DNA from: Syngnathus acus
Lineage: Eukaryota; Chordata; Actinopteri; Syngnathiformes; Syngnathidae
Direction: 5' to 3'
DNA length: 64,000 nucleotides
Assembly: GCF_901709675.1 (NCBI RefSeq)
Contig: NC_051099.1
Coordinates: forward strand, 5,208,001 to 5,272,000
Shown here: positions 37,701 to 50,748 of the stretch, in pieces
How positions within the stretch are numbered: position 1 is the first letter of the stretch
Layout: every line of letters begins with the position of its first letter
The notes under the pieces: generated by a model
Database searches by the model: none
Told to the model about the DNA's origin: nothing
What the model saw: only the letters and a program-made list of their open reading frames with translations
Position numbers and translations under genes: made by a program

Positions 37701-40700
37701 GCGCTACCCGCTTCTCAAGCACATACTCAACTTCATAAAGGACAACGCCCTCACAACAGCAAAGTCAGTCCGTCCCCCGTCTCTTATTGGAAAGAGTTTT
37801 GATGAATGATGCCTACTGTTTTTTTTTTTTCTGTAGTATCCTGCAAACATTGTCACTGAACAAGGCTCAGGCTGTTAGTGTTTGCAAAGTCCTGGAGCTG
37901 GTTCAAGAGTGTTTGCATTCCCTGGGAAAGCCGCACCTCTTTCAAGCTCCTTGCATCCTGTTTCTTCAAGAGCTGTTGACATGTCAGAAAGACTTCACCA
38001 GGTACAACATTTGTATTTCTATAAAAGGGAATGAAAATGTAATCCTCTCCATTGTTGACTGCTTGAAGTTGCATATTTTTTTAAATATTTCTTTAACAGT
38101 TACAAAGTAGCATTTAATTTGTTCTTGTTTTTTGTTTTAGTTATTTCTCTCAGTTGTCAGACAGCGGGAGAGAGCTTGGGGAACAAGTGCGACGGTCCTA
38201 CCATCAGTTGGTGCTCATTCTGGTTCAAGCAGTGCAAGGATTCAGCAGTCTCAATGACAAGTAAGCATATTTTATTTTATTTTATTTTATGTTAGAAAGC
38301 ACACAAGTTTGTGTTATGAGCAGTCGAACGTTAACCTTATCCTTCCTCGCCAGAGCTCTTCTACCAGCCTTGTCTTGTGTGCAAACCTGCTTGTTGCACC
38401 TTCTGGACTTGAATTGGGATGTGCACGACATTCCCCTCTTCCTGAACATCAAGCTTCCGGAACTCTTACTCAGCATGTCCCAGGAGAACATTAGTGTGCA
38501 TGACATTGCTATCAGGTAAAAAGTACAAGTAGAACCATTTTTCTTCATTTCTGTCATTACCAATCTTGAAATGTGAACCACGTAAATGTCGTCTTTGTAC
38601 ATTTTTAGCCAATGGACAGAGGAGGATGAAATTGCAGACTACAAGAAGAACCAAGAGTGGATGGACGAGTGCATGGATGGCATGTTTGAGAAGTGGTATG
38701 ACAAAATTGACGAAGAGGACTCGACGGAGGACAGACGAAAGGTAAGTCCATAAGAGAGCGATTGAACAATTTTGAAATTTGGAGAAAAAAAAAATTCCTG
38801 TCCCATCCCCAGATGCACATGTTCATCGCACGCTATTGTGACCTCCTCAACGTTGTGATTTCCTGCGACGGCTGTGAGAGGATGGCACCTTGGCACCGCT
38901 ACCGATGTCTGCAGTGCATGGATATGGACCTCTGCAAAACGTGCTTCCTCAGTAAGCCGCTCGACGGAGCCATCGGCATCGCGTAGGATAAAAACGATTT
39001 GATGAAAGCCGAACGTGCACGTGTTAACTAGGCGGTGCCAAGCCCGAAGGCCACGAGGACGACCACGAGATGGTAAACATGGAGTACGCCTGCGACCATT
39101 GCCAGGGCCTCATTGTCGGCAGCAGGATCAACTGCAACGTGTGTGAAGACTTTGACTTGTGCTTTGGATGTTACAATGCAAAGAAATATCCCGACAGGTG
39201 ACGCATTCAACTTCACGTCATTCTTCTACTATGCTCCTAACCCCCACCTTTTTAAAAAAAAAAATTATTCATCCTTCATTCAACCTTTAGCCACCTGCCC
39301 ACGCATCGGATCACAGTTTACCCGATGGTGACCATCCGAATAAGCGACCGCCATCGTTTGATTCAACCCTACGTCCACAACTACTCCTGGCTTCTGTTTG
39401 CTGCTTTGGCCCTCTACACTTCAGAAGTGATTAGTGAGAAGCAGATAGACGGCCAATTTTTGGATAGCGCCACCTTGAGCCAAGCAGCGACCCTACAGAC
39501 GTGGTGCTCAAAGCTCATCACTGACTGCTTGCTCAAGGGGCAAACCAGCAAAGGTATCAAACCCATATTTAAATCAAATAAAAAAACTAGAATGGTTATA
39601 TCCTTTTTTTAATAAATCGTCTACTGTTTCTTAAACTGTGCCTGAATTCCTTTAGGTCTTCGTTGTTCAGCTTTGCTCAATCTGCTGTTCTCCAATGACT
39701 CCGCCTCCGACAGCGAGCTGTGTCCAGTCTCTCCAGAGTTCTCTCAGGAGGTCAGTACCGCCACAGACACCTCATCTCTCCCTGGAAGTACTGCGGCAAT
39801 CTGCTCCCCTTCATCACCCAAAGACAAGGTACACAGATATTCATAGCACAACTGATGTGTGTATTTTTTTCGGTTCAGCGTTTAACACTTGTTGTCATCA
39901 CACCGATAGATGAAATCATCAGTAGAGCAAAAGTCAAAGGAAGCGAGCTCTCTTCCCTCCGCTCCCGCCGAAATGTTCTTACCAGCGAGCGCGACAGAGA
40001 CGGAGAAAAAAAAACTTGTCAGCCAAGACACTTTGGAGTCAATCAGCCTCAGCAAGACACCCTCCATGTCTAGCGAGGACCCCCTCTCTCCCGTCATCCG
40101 ACGTAAGTTTTAATACACTCGCTGATATCGCTATAGATGAAGACAGATTTTGATATTTTGAATAGCTTCCGAGTCGAGTCTGGCGGTCAACTCTCCGCCA
40201 TCAGATACGGTCAAGGAGACGGGTGATCGGCTTCCTAAGGTCCCGCTCCAGGAGCATGTCTTTGCAGAATGCTCCAGAGAGAGGATCCTGGGACTTCTAG
40301 CAGCCATGCTACCGTCCGTCAAACAAGTAAGTCGGGAATTCCTGGGAGATTTGGATTTTTCTTATGAATAGTTTCTTCTTTCTGTTTTCCTTACTTTTAG
40401 GAGAAGACTTTTAGTCTACCCAGTGTCAGCTCCATCCTGCACCAACTTTTCAGGGCAGTCATTTCCAATGCCGGCTCTCTTAACGAGACCTACCATCTTA
40501 CCCTGGGGCTTCTGGGACAGCTCCTCATGCGAATCCCTCCAGCGGAGGCCGACGGCGCTGTCACCGAAGCCCTCACAGACAAGTATGAGTTGCTGACGCA
40601 TGGCGAGGCGCCAATTGGTGACACTCATGGATGGAAGACCACCCAGTTGCTCTTCAGCTTGGGAGCTGTCTGTTTGGACAGGTATTGTACTCTTGACTCC

Positions 40701-43700
40701 ACAGACTACTCTTCTCATCCTGAGGATTTTTTGCAATGATTGCCAGGATGAAGCCTCCCTTTTTCTTTTTTTTTTTCCTAGTCGTATTGGTTTGGATTGG
40801 GCGTGCACCGTCGCGGATATTTTACACGATCTGAACACGTGTCCCGGTTGGAGAACAGTCATCGCCGCCTTCACCGATCATTGTATTCAGCAGCTGCCGC
40901 AAACTCTGAAACGCACCAACCTCTTCACCCTACTGGTGTTGGTAGGCTTCCCCGAGGTAAAGAAATGCAAACTGCACCACACGTTTGATTTGATTGCCTT
41001 GCATAAATGTCAAGCTACTCTTGCGCCTCTCAGGTTTTGTGCGTTGGCACGCAGACGGTGTTTATTGACAACGCCAACGAACACCACACCATGATCTTAC
41101 TCAAGCACTTCACAGAAACAAACCAGGCAGCAGTGGTGGATGTGAAAACTCGCAAGAGAAAAACAGGTCAGTGTAGGAACACACTCATTCTGAGAAAAAA
41201 AAAAAAGTCTAACATTGCTAATTGTGGGTTTTAACTTTTCTTTTCTAGTCAAAGACTACCAACTCATCCAGTCTCAGGATTCTACAGCATGCCTCGCAGG
41301 ACAAAATGAGGGCCAGTGTTTGCCCAAAACACTCGTCAGCCGCTATCTGAACAACTTCATCTCCATCATCTGCCACCTGCTACAGAGCAGTCAGGAAAAT
41401 GGCTCTCTTGATGCTGTGGAGGCTTCTTGGGTCCTCTCTTTGGCCCTTAAAGGACTCTACAACACACTGAAGGTACCAAAAGCAAAAAGAATGTGCACGC
41501 TTAAAAGTTTCATCTTGCCTTCTTCTTTTGTGTAGAAGAACGGCGTGACGGAAGCTCAGGAAGCCATTCGGCAGTCGGGATTAACCCAGCTGCTTGTGAG
41601 CAAGTGCAGCAAGGGAACAGGTTTCAGCAAGCTGTGGCTCTTACGAGATCTAGAAATTCTTTCCATCATGCTCTACTCTTCCAAGCGGGAAATCCATTCC
41701 ATGACTCAGGACCCCGAGCGGGATCAAGGAGAGCAAGACAAGGAGCACGACTCGGATCACTCCAGCAGCATAGCCGATGACGGCGATGTCAATAGGCTCG
41801 ATCCGCTCGAAGGTTTAGATGAGGAAACTAAAACTTGCTTCCAGGTGATGAGGGAAACTCCGTCAGAAAAAGAAATGGAGGAAAAAAATAGTTCCATATG
41901 AATACATATTTTTTTTATTCATGTGTAGATCACCAACAATGCCTTGAACACCCCTCTGCCCATTCTACGAGCCATGTACGAGTTACAGATGAAAAAAACC
42001 GACTCCTTCCTTCTGGAGGTGCACAAGAGGTCAGTCTAAAGACATTTTCGATTCCCCACCCGATTATATGACATTCTCGTTCCTTTCCAGATTTGATGGA
42101 GAGGAAATAAAAACCGACGATACCATCCGCACTTTAGCTCAGAAATGGCAACCTCCCAGACGGCCTCACTCGGAGGATCGGAACACCAAGGCCGTCGACA
42201 CGGATATGATTGTGGCATCTTGCGTTGTGAGTCATTAGCCAAGAGATCATTTTGAAATTGAAATTTCAACCGAAAATAAGCGTCATCGCTCTGAATCTTA
42301 TCATTTTGCAGTCGAAGCCCAGTCAATGTGAAAAAGCCACGGACGAGGTGAACGCGGTGACGCAGAGGCTCATCACCAACTCGGAGAGCGACTTGCAGAT
42401 CAGTTACGCCAAACAGCGGCGCACAAAAAGCTCGGCGCTGTTGCACAAAGAACTGGACGTTCGCAGCAATAAAGCAGTTCGTCAGTACCTGGTGAAGGTC
42501 AACCACGCCATCTCCACGCTGTACGCTCGCCACGTGCTCGCCGCCCTTCTGGCCGACTGGCCGGCCGAAGCGCCGCTGAGCGAGGAGGCCCTGGAATTGA
42601 ACGGCGCTTCTCACATGGCCTACATCCTGGACATGTTAATGCAGCTGGAGGAGCGGCTACTGTGGGAGAAGGTGAGCCTCAGCAGTTACTGGCAATTGGA
42701 TTCCGCTGAGTCTAAAATATGCTTTTGTTGTTCAGATTCTCCAAAGAGTATTGAAAGGCTGCAGCCAGAGTATGCTGTCCAGTCTTTCCCTCACGGCTTG
42801 TCAGTTTATGGAAGAACCGGGTATGGCGGTGCAAGTGAGAGAATCCAAGCACCCGTACGACAACAACACCAACTTTGAGGTACGTGGATTTGGCTAGTTG
42901 ACTTTTTTCTTTACACCATCGGCAACATTGTTAAATACTTTAAAATTGAATTTTGCATCTTTGTTTTGCTCAGGACAAGGTGCACATCCCAGGGGCCATT
43001 TACTTGTCCATCAAATTTGACTCCCGCTGCCACACAGAAGAAGGTTGTGATGAATTCATTATGTCCAGCAGCAGCGATTTCCTTCAGGACGTCCACATCT
43101 TCAGTGGTTCTCCACAGAAATGGTCTGATTTTGAAATTCCAGGTGAGGTTCCTCTTCCTCCTTGATGAAATTGAACAGCTTTGTCAAGCTCTTGCTTACT
43201 TGTGCGTACGTCACTTTCTCAGGCGATACTTTGTACTACAAGTTTATGTCGGACATGAGCAACACGGAGTGGGGCTACAAGTTTACAATTACAGGAGGTC
43301 ACAGGGGTCGTTTCCAGACAGGTACAGATAAACATACCGCTCTTCTCATGATGGGTCATCTTGTTAGCTCTTTTTCTCACCTTCTGTGTGCTTTTGCGTC
43401 AGGTTTTGAGATCCTGAAGCAAATGTTGGCTGATGAGCAGGTCCTCACTCAACTTCCACTGACTGACATATGGGAGTGGCAAGTAGGCGTGGCCTGTCGT
43501 CAGACCGGGAACCAGAGACTGAAAGCCATTCACCTGTTGCTCCGCCTCTTGCAGTGTCAATCCCAGACGTGAGTGAAGGGGGGTGGGGGGTGATCACATT
43601 TAAAAATCAATGCAATATTAGTAACTTACATTTTCTGATATGTGGTCATAGCCAATGATTTCAAATTGTTGTCAGTATACAACATCATGAGACTGTCATG

Positions 43701-45780
43701 TCTCCTTCACGCGGATATTATATCAAGAATCGTTTGCATTTGTTTGAGCAGACTTTGCATAAAAGCCTTCATAAATGCCTCGTGTTGTCCGTGGTTAAGA
43801 TTGCGTGTAGGAATTTGCCTGTGTGCAGACTGACTGGTTCCATCTGGTCAAAAAGTCCAACGGCATACACTCGTGATGTGTTCTCAAGGTTAGGGCAGAT
43901 GTCCTTCAACCAAACGGAGCAGCTGTCTGGTTTTTGGTTTTTTTTGCGAGACACGGCATTGCTTGGTCTGATTGGCAACATATTTTTGTTTCTTATAGGA
44001 CAAATAAGGAAAATACTCATTGTTGCCTTTATGAGTCTCGACTGTGTGCTAATTACTTGCGTGAACTATTGTGTTTGATTAAACCACAACTTGTTTTTTT
44101 TTTTGCCTCTTCCTAAATGTGGATTTTATTTATTTCACCGCAGAGTTTATGAGCTGACTCTACTTCGACCTCTATGGCAGCTCTTTACGTCCATGGAAAA
44201 CAATTTGAGCCTGGATCCAACCAGTATTACTGTGCTGCTACCTCTTCACAGAGCTCTCACCGAGCTCTTCTTCATTGCAGAGGCCCGCGCTATCGTGAGT
44301 AAACTATAAGCCCTCCCCTGCCATCTGGCAAAGAGCACAGTGCTGCACTGGCTCCCTGCTCACTGTCATCCATCTTCTTGCGCTGAATTATTCATAATAG
44401 TAGTCTCATGGATTATGAACGTGCAATGAGCCGGGAGTTTCCTTTTCTTTCAGGCTAGCTTACGAGGTTTGGGGTTTCTGATCTGACATTACAAAGGAAT
44501 TTTAACTTCACGGATAACAGCTGTCTTATTTGTTCGTATTGAATTCCATCTCGTATTTACAGCCTCTGAGAATTTAGAATTGAAAATTGGTGAAGTACTT
44601 GCGAATACCCACCAGAGGGCAGTAGCACAACTCGTTTTTTTTCTGGTTATTTTTCTATTGTTGATGTATTTAAGAAGAAAATTATTTGTAGGATCTTTCT
44701 AAATTTCTTGTTTAACTTCATGTTGTGCGGATGAAAGCGTCAGTCAGGAAAACATGCACACATGCAACAACCCCTTTGAGAATATATGAACCTTCAACCC
44801 CAGGAAGTGTGAGTTATATTTAGGGTTTCAAATAGTATGTCACGCACTACCGAGTGTACAAATTGTGCTCGGATGTTTCCCAGCATAAACATTTTGGGAG
44901 GCTGCGAGACCGATGGGGGACCGAGGCCTCTGTCTGGACTGTGTCGAAAGGGCATCATATGCTCCATTTAGCCCTGATGTACTCTTATCCGTGTTGCTCA
45001 AGCCCTCCTACTTGCGTCTCTTCCGTCGTCACACTTCAGTTTGTTTAAGGTTTGCATAAAGTGTCCAACCAACTATGCATCTATTTGACCTTGTTGCATC
45101 TTCGTCTTTTGCAGGCACAGGGCATCCTCCAGGAGTACTTGTTAGCGATGACCACCGATGAACACCTCTTAAATCATACAGCACTGGTAAGCTATGAGAT
45201 TTTATCTACCCATAGTCATCCATTCAAATTCCAATTGGCCACCGGTTGTTGTCACATTGTACGCTCAATTTCATAAACAACTGCTCAGTCAAGGCCGAGG
45301 TGTCTTTATGGAGTGACTCATCAAGCTGGTGATGTCCAGCAGAGCTCTTGCGCTCCTCCCCCTCCCTCCCTCCCTCCCTCTTGTTTTGAGTGTGTGGGCA
45401 GCACTCAGAGGACTAATGTATTTGGTAACTAATTCCAGTCCATTATCATTTGTGTCAGAGCACGCCTCTGCCTTCTCTATACTTAACCTTAAATACAACC
45501 TAAGGGTGGACCAAAGGTGCAGAGGTAATGTTGAACAAAACAATGTAGGTGGTTCTGTTTGTATGATTACCTAATACCTGAATTAAGAAAAAAAAAAATC
45601 AGATTCATTTCAAATAACAAAAAACTAGCAAAATCTTGCGGTAATATTCTCCCCGTGTATTTGATCGGCACACTGATTGCGATTCGTTTTGTCCTGTAGG
45701 CTCTGAAGAACATCGCCGCCATCAGCCTGGCTATCAATTACCCTAATAAATCGACCAAGCTGCTGAACGTGTCCCAGTGA
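28710..45780 (+). CDS. zzef1: Zinc finger ZZ-type and EF-hand domain protein 1, 54 coding exons, 2995 aa
   Basis: Exons: 28710-29111, 29934-30078, 30151-30345, 30436-30595, 30685-30884, 31339-31549, 31625-31741, 32109-32287, 32355-32453, 32536-32627, 32708-32853, 33101-33206, 33326-33547, 33718-33791, 33877-34046, 34128-34261, 34333-34403, 34472-34586, 34673-34841, 34952-35073, 35156-35278, 35428-35597, 35681-35762, 35835-36036, 36165-36292, 36365-36605, 36989-37068, 37140-37230, 37298-37763, 37837-38001, 38141-38260, 38354-38515, 38609-38741, 38813-38951, 39032-39197, 39291-39553, 39656-39828, 39910-40102, 40166-40326, 40401-40681, 40782-40956, 41034-41166, 41249-41472, 41536-41844, 41929-42029, 42091-42226, 42312-42671, 42736-42879, 42974-43142, 43223-43321, 43403-43568, 44144-44294, 45115-45186, 45700-45780. 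The total is 8988 nt in one frame (human 2961 aa). Domains: MGN start (possible N-myristoylation), EF-hand (about 128-155), APC10/DOC domain (about 258-405), beta-rich module A (about 1108-1199), ZZ finger 1 (1782-1809), ZZ finger 2 (1831-1871) and module B (about 2739-2830). The ZZ fingers of the human protein read histone H3 tails. The exon 4 donor is GC. Confidence 0.97.
36649..36931. mobile_element. TA-flanked MITE, copy 3, in zzef1 intron 26
   Basis: The ends are the same inverted CCGTATTTTCCGCACTATAA as copy 1, with one change near the right end. TA flanks both sides (36647-36648 and 36932-36933). It shares the nested GTCCGGCCCGCGGGCC fragment with copy 1 and has a doubled ATATATGGACAAAGTTTTAA block. 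It lies between exons 26 and 27 and does not disturb the coding frame. Confidence 0.85.
44609..44622 (+). promoter_or_regulatory. CTCF-like motif in zzef1 intron 52
   Basis: CCACCAGAGGGCAG matches the CTCF core and lies in the 820-bp intron between coding exons 52 and 53. Confidence 0.45.
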
Positions 45781-47520
45781 GAGAGATCCTGCCGGAGACA
45801 TATGAGGGAAGCAGCCTGAGGGAGTAAAGGCTCCCTAAGCAGCCAGTGCTCTTTTTTTCCTCTGACAGGAAACGCACCGGTGACTTTTTGCAGTAATCTG
45901 GAATGGAGCTGCGTGAGGCAGACTCAACAAGCACTTTTTACACTTACTCACAACCCCCTTTGCCTTAGATGAAGCCCGCAAGTCCACATGTGCACATCAC
46001 ATGGAAATACTGTGGGATCTTTTTTTTTTTTGGGTTATTATTATTTTTTTAAATCACATATTTTTTACTGGATCATGTCACGCTGAAGGACTTGACAAAA
46101 TCCCAACTGTCACGAAAACATGCTCCTCTTGCCTTTAAGAAAAACGTTTTTGTTTTTTTTCAACAAGTAGTTGAAGCGCAACTAACACAACCTAGAAACG
46201 GGTCACACTGACGCCTTGGTTGTCTCAGCAGACATGCAGAGCATCCTAAAAATACTGGCCAGGACAGTGAAGCAGGAAAGGGGTTGGGGGGGGCTGTGTC
46301 ACTATTTTCTTTCCTTTCCAGATAACTGACACAGGAACTACCATAATATATCTATTTTTTTGGGGGGAGGGGGGTTTTGTTCCAAGGTTTAATCAGTGTC
46401 TCGTGCCAGATAAACATGATGCCTTGTCGTGGCATAGAACGGGGATTAGGATTACAGATGAGGGAAAACTTCTGTTAGTGTGTTTCTCTCTTAACTTTAT
46501 TCAAGTGCAGTATCCTCAAGGGACTTCTCAGTCAATTAAGACAAAGCAACTGTAATGTCGTATCATGGGAATGAAAAAAAAGACTTGAATCTCTTAAAGG
46601 TCTTTAGTTTTATCCACAGACTTTAATTTATTGTCGTTTTACGACGTGTACCTGAAAGTTTGATAGTCCTGATGTCAGACCAAGCGGGGCCACGATTAAC
46701 CGTACACAAGACGTTGTGTATAGCAGAGTAAACACTCTTGGAATTAAAAAAGAAAGGACAGTCCTCAGAAACAGCAGAACAAATTGGATGATGGGATAGC
46801 TCCTTTTATGAAGATATTTGCAGGAGAGGAGGTTCAATCACGTGACTGGAGTGAGAGGAGTTTGTTAGCCAAATGCAGACAGTATCATGCACTTTTTTTT
46901 CTAGTTCTCAACAGGGCAGATTTTGGGGTGGTTGTTTTTCATTTCAGATTAAAAAAAATAATAATCTTCAGTTGTAGGAAAACACGTTTGTTTATGCCAA
47001 AGAAATCCACAGCCGCGAGAATCTCCAAATGGGCTCCTAGCTGAGTTCCCTTCAGTTTATTACATATCACTTCAAAACGAGACGAAGTAACCTTTGTAGA
47101 AAAGTTTCTTAATTTTTCTTTTTTTAACTTTTTTTTTTTTTTACCTTTTGGATGACAGAGTGAGTAGGAAAGCCTCACCAATCTACAACGTGCCTAAGAT
47201 TAACAATCAAGCAATCATAATTTAACAAGTGGGGCGTATTCATTTGATTACAATGGTTTCGTTTGAAGTTGTTCTACTTTTAATGTCGCATTGTTTTCCT
47301 TGAGGATGCTGGATTCTACTCATTTGAATGTACGTACTGTATCTTGTGAATATTAAATAGCAATTCCTTCTAAATATCATCACTATCGGGCACTAACAGA
47401 TGGACACTTTGACTCGGATTTTGTATGCATGCCACATTCAAGGCAAAAACAGTACTACTAGGGTTGAGTCGTTTCTAATAATAATAATAATGAAAAAAAT
47501 AAAAGCATAGGAATGACATC
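45781..47520 (+). other. Probable zzef1 3' UTR
   Basis: This follows the zzef1 stop. Candidate polyadenylation signals are ATTAAA near 47353 and AATAAA near 47499. Many T- and G-rich runs occur but no other gene is seen. The UTR end is inferred only from these hexamers. Confidence 0.45.
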
Positions 47521-50369
47521 AATGCAACCCATACAACATGCTGTCTTCTTTTTTTTTTTATTATTTCTTTGGAGAAAAACATGTATCGATGACTAAGATG
47601 GCATCGCTTGGACGACAGCAGCTTTTTCCTTGGTGCAAACTAAAAAAAAAAAAAGACATGCTTGTTTTTGTACACAACCTGGTGTGACCTCTCATCCACC
47701 GAGCTTCATCCGTAGCCTCGGAAAATACCGTAATGACGATCGCTGAGGCGATAATGACATCAAATGGAGGAAATACTCAATAAGGCTCCAGATGATTTGG
47801 TTCTTCTCTCTATGCTCCCCCACTGGCATGATGAGTCAGTTCTCCCTCCTCCTCTTGCTACTCATTGCCCTCGTGTTATCGTTTTGAAGAACGATGGGCT
47901 CAAATGACTCCATTTAGCTGTAGCAATTGGATTTTATTCCACATTTCTTTTCAACCTTTTCCCATCTATTCTTTTATTCTTAGACTAGCACATTGTCAGC
48001 TTGTCGTAATGAGACCCACTTCTTCTCACCCACCTGGGACCCAAGGCCTGTGTGGGTCAGCTCTCATAGCGCTCAGGGATAATTGGGTCGTTTAAATAAT
48101 CCGCTGAGAGTAAAAGACACTGAAGACCTATGCTCATATTTAGCAGCTTTGGGGATGATGGTGTCACTGCACCTGAAGAACCGAGCTGGCTGCTGTTGAT
48201 CTCATTTGGAGACAGATCTATCTGGGTTAGGAGTTGGAAGGACCACCTGTGGCCCTGATATAATGGAGGAGCTGGGGAAACGTGGAGGCTTAGCCCGTTA
48301 ACACATTTGCAAGATTAGGAAAAGGGCTGAGGTTGAATAAAAAATGCGAGCTACTCTAATGGGATGGAGGTGAAAGAAGACGCGCCACTCTTGACACAAA
48401 GTCGTGTCTAATGGATGCTCACATGATTTAGTCTGACCCCCAAATGCAATGGTCAATTTAGCTAGAAATAAATTGATCAAATGGAAAAATACACTCTGGG
48501 TCATGTGGGTAATCCTGTTCTTTTTCATTCCTCGATTTTTTTTAACCTTGTTTTGGGGCTTTGGTCATTTCATATTTTGGGTCACCCCAGTATCTTGTTT
48601 GCTCTTTTCTTCTTTTGAAAATAAATATTTTTTTATCTTTATATTATATTATATTTATTATATTATATTATATTAATTGATATTATATATTATATATATA
48701 TTTTTTTTTTCTTCGAAACTACTCCTTCTCCCTGACCTTCCCTACATTTGGGCCTTCCACCTGAAAATCACCACAAAGATCCTCAACCCTGACGGTAAGA
48801 AATTAAAAAAAGGAAACACCAAGTGAATCTTATGTCAATGAAAATGTTCTTCCCTACTCTTACGGTGATCCTTTTTATGACATTGCAGCTCAGTTGGCTG
48901 AAGGTCTGAAGCCACTTGAGGTGACAGCTGGAATCAGGCTGCAGGAATACTCTGTTTGAAACACCTTTACTCCAAAGCCAAAAGGTAAGCTGTCTCCATA
49001 AGGGAAAATAGAATGAATGCTCTCTTCCAGGGGGCTCAGATGTGCTTGGCAGTTTGCAGCCACTTCTTTAGAACCTGATCTCCAAATGCAAGTTGTCATA
49101 GTAATAAAATCTGGACTTGCCATTGGACCAGCAGGGTGGGGGAGCCGGCTGGCCGGCTCACATATACGAAACAGGGTTGCCCTCTTCTTAATGGCCTAAT
49201 ATCCTTATTTTACATGAATTTGAAGATGACACTTGTGCATGAGCATGTAAACTGAATCGCAATATTCAATATCTCTTTTGCAAAAACTCAAGCTTGAGTT
49301 ATTTATTCCATTGCCTTTAGAATCAGGACACACACCAATGCACAACTCTGGGCCGTCCTACTTGTATCATGAACTTGTAACCCTGCCACACAATGCAGTG
49401 TCAGTGCTGTCAGTGAAAGAGGATATTTTAATTCCCTCATTTGGACAGGACCATGCATGCTTGGTATCCCTCTCAGTTAGTGACAAAGAGCCTTCAGCCC
49501 AAATGAATACATGCTGATTAATAGTTAATGACCACCTCCATTATTGCTTCGAACCAAAACAACACCGGTCGTGGAGTTTTGAAATGATTCTAATAGATGG
49601 AAAGTTAAAGTAAACCTGAGTCAGCAAGGACCACACTGGAAAGTCATTAAAAATATAAATAAGGAATTCTAGCCAGCGTTTATTTGGGGCTTCCTTTTTC
49701 CCCAAACAGTCACTTTGTGGCTTCCTGTCAAAGACAGCTGCTATGTCATCCAGTGTCTCCGCCACCTGTGTGACAGAGAGGTTGAGGGCGCCCCTCAAAT
49801 GTTCCATGACACATCCACAAAGGAAATCTAAGAGCATGTTAATGCAGCCATTATCATTTAACAACTTCACGCAGTTTGTTTCATTTTTATTTTTTCGTCT
49901 CCATGCTTTTTCTTGAAGGTAAACATAAAAAGTGACCACATGCCATGTGACACAGTTTGGACTAATTACAACACTGCCTTCATAATTCAGGCGTCGACTA
50001 GTTTGGGTATTCAAAATCACTTCCTTAACCCCCACTATTTTTTTTTCTCAGTCTAACCACCATAGCACATAGCCACTCTGTGCTATCTTGACCTTGATTC
50101 CATCCCTGCTTTCTGTCATTTGTTAGTCAAATACTGCAAATAAGTCAGGCGGACCCGATATTCCCGAGCAGTTCATTAAAGTTTTTAATAAAGCTAATTC
50201 AAAAGTCGCCCCTAGGTTTGAAAGCATGCAAATTACGGGACGGTTTCAAGTAGCAATAGACGGCCTCAAAATAACTTTTTTAATATTGATTAAATTTTCA
50301 AATTCAAGCCTGGCTGAGGAACATTACGATAAGTGAGGTATTTAATGTTCTTTTTTGAGTCATTGAGTA
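47521..50369. other. Intergenic DNA, zzef1 to atp2a3, left part
   Basis: It holds an AT microsatellite at 48637-48706, an exon-like pair (GACG/GTAAG donor at 48795, TTGCAG acceptor before 48889) whose joined frame stops at 48959, and a 164-codon minus-strand open frame at 49541-50035. None can be assigned to a known gene. Confidence 0.45.
48637..48706. repeat. AT-rich (TATAT/ATTAT) microsatellite
   Basis: This is an imperfect run of TATAT, ATTAT and TA units ending in a poly-T tract. Confidence 0.85.
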
Positions 50370-50748
50370 CCGTATTTTCCGCACTATAAGGCGCACCGGA
50401 TTATAAGGCGCACCTTCAATGAATGGCCCATTTTAAAACTGTGTCCATATATAAAGCGCACTGGATTATAAGGCGCATCGAATAAATAACTCAACGTTGC
50501 TCAAACGTTAATGCAATCACAAAATAGTAACACTCGAAATAGTGAAAACAATAACAATATATCAATAACTCAACGTTGCTCAAACGTTAATATCACACAA
50601 CACACGAAATAGCTTACTTTAATAAATTAGTCCTCATCCACGAATCCATATTGGTCCATATATAAGGCGCACCGGATTATAAGGCGCACTGTCGGCTTTT
50701 GAGAAAATCTGAGGTTTTTAGGTGCGCCTTATAGTGCGGAAAATACGG
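50370..50748. mobile_element. TA-flanked MITE, copy 4
   Basis: This is the best-preserved copy, with 28-bp perfect terminal inverted repeats starting CCGTATTTTCCGCACTATAA and TA on each side (50368-50369 and 50749-50750). The core contains an internal direct duplication of AACTCAACGTTGCTCAAACG about 85 bp apart. There is no coding capacity. Confidence 0.9.

Noticed and set aside
42036-42614. 192-codon minus-strand open frame
   Set aside because: It is the antisense shadow of zzef1 exons 46-47, whose plus-strand protein is clearly conserved.
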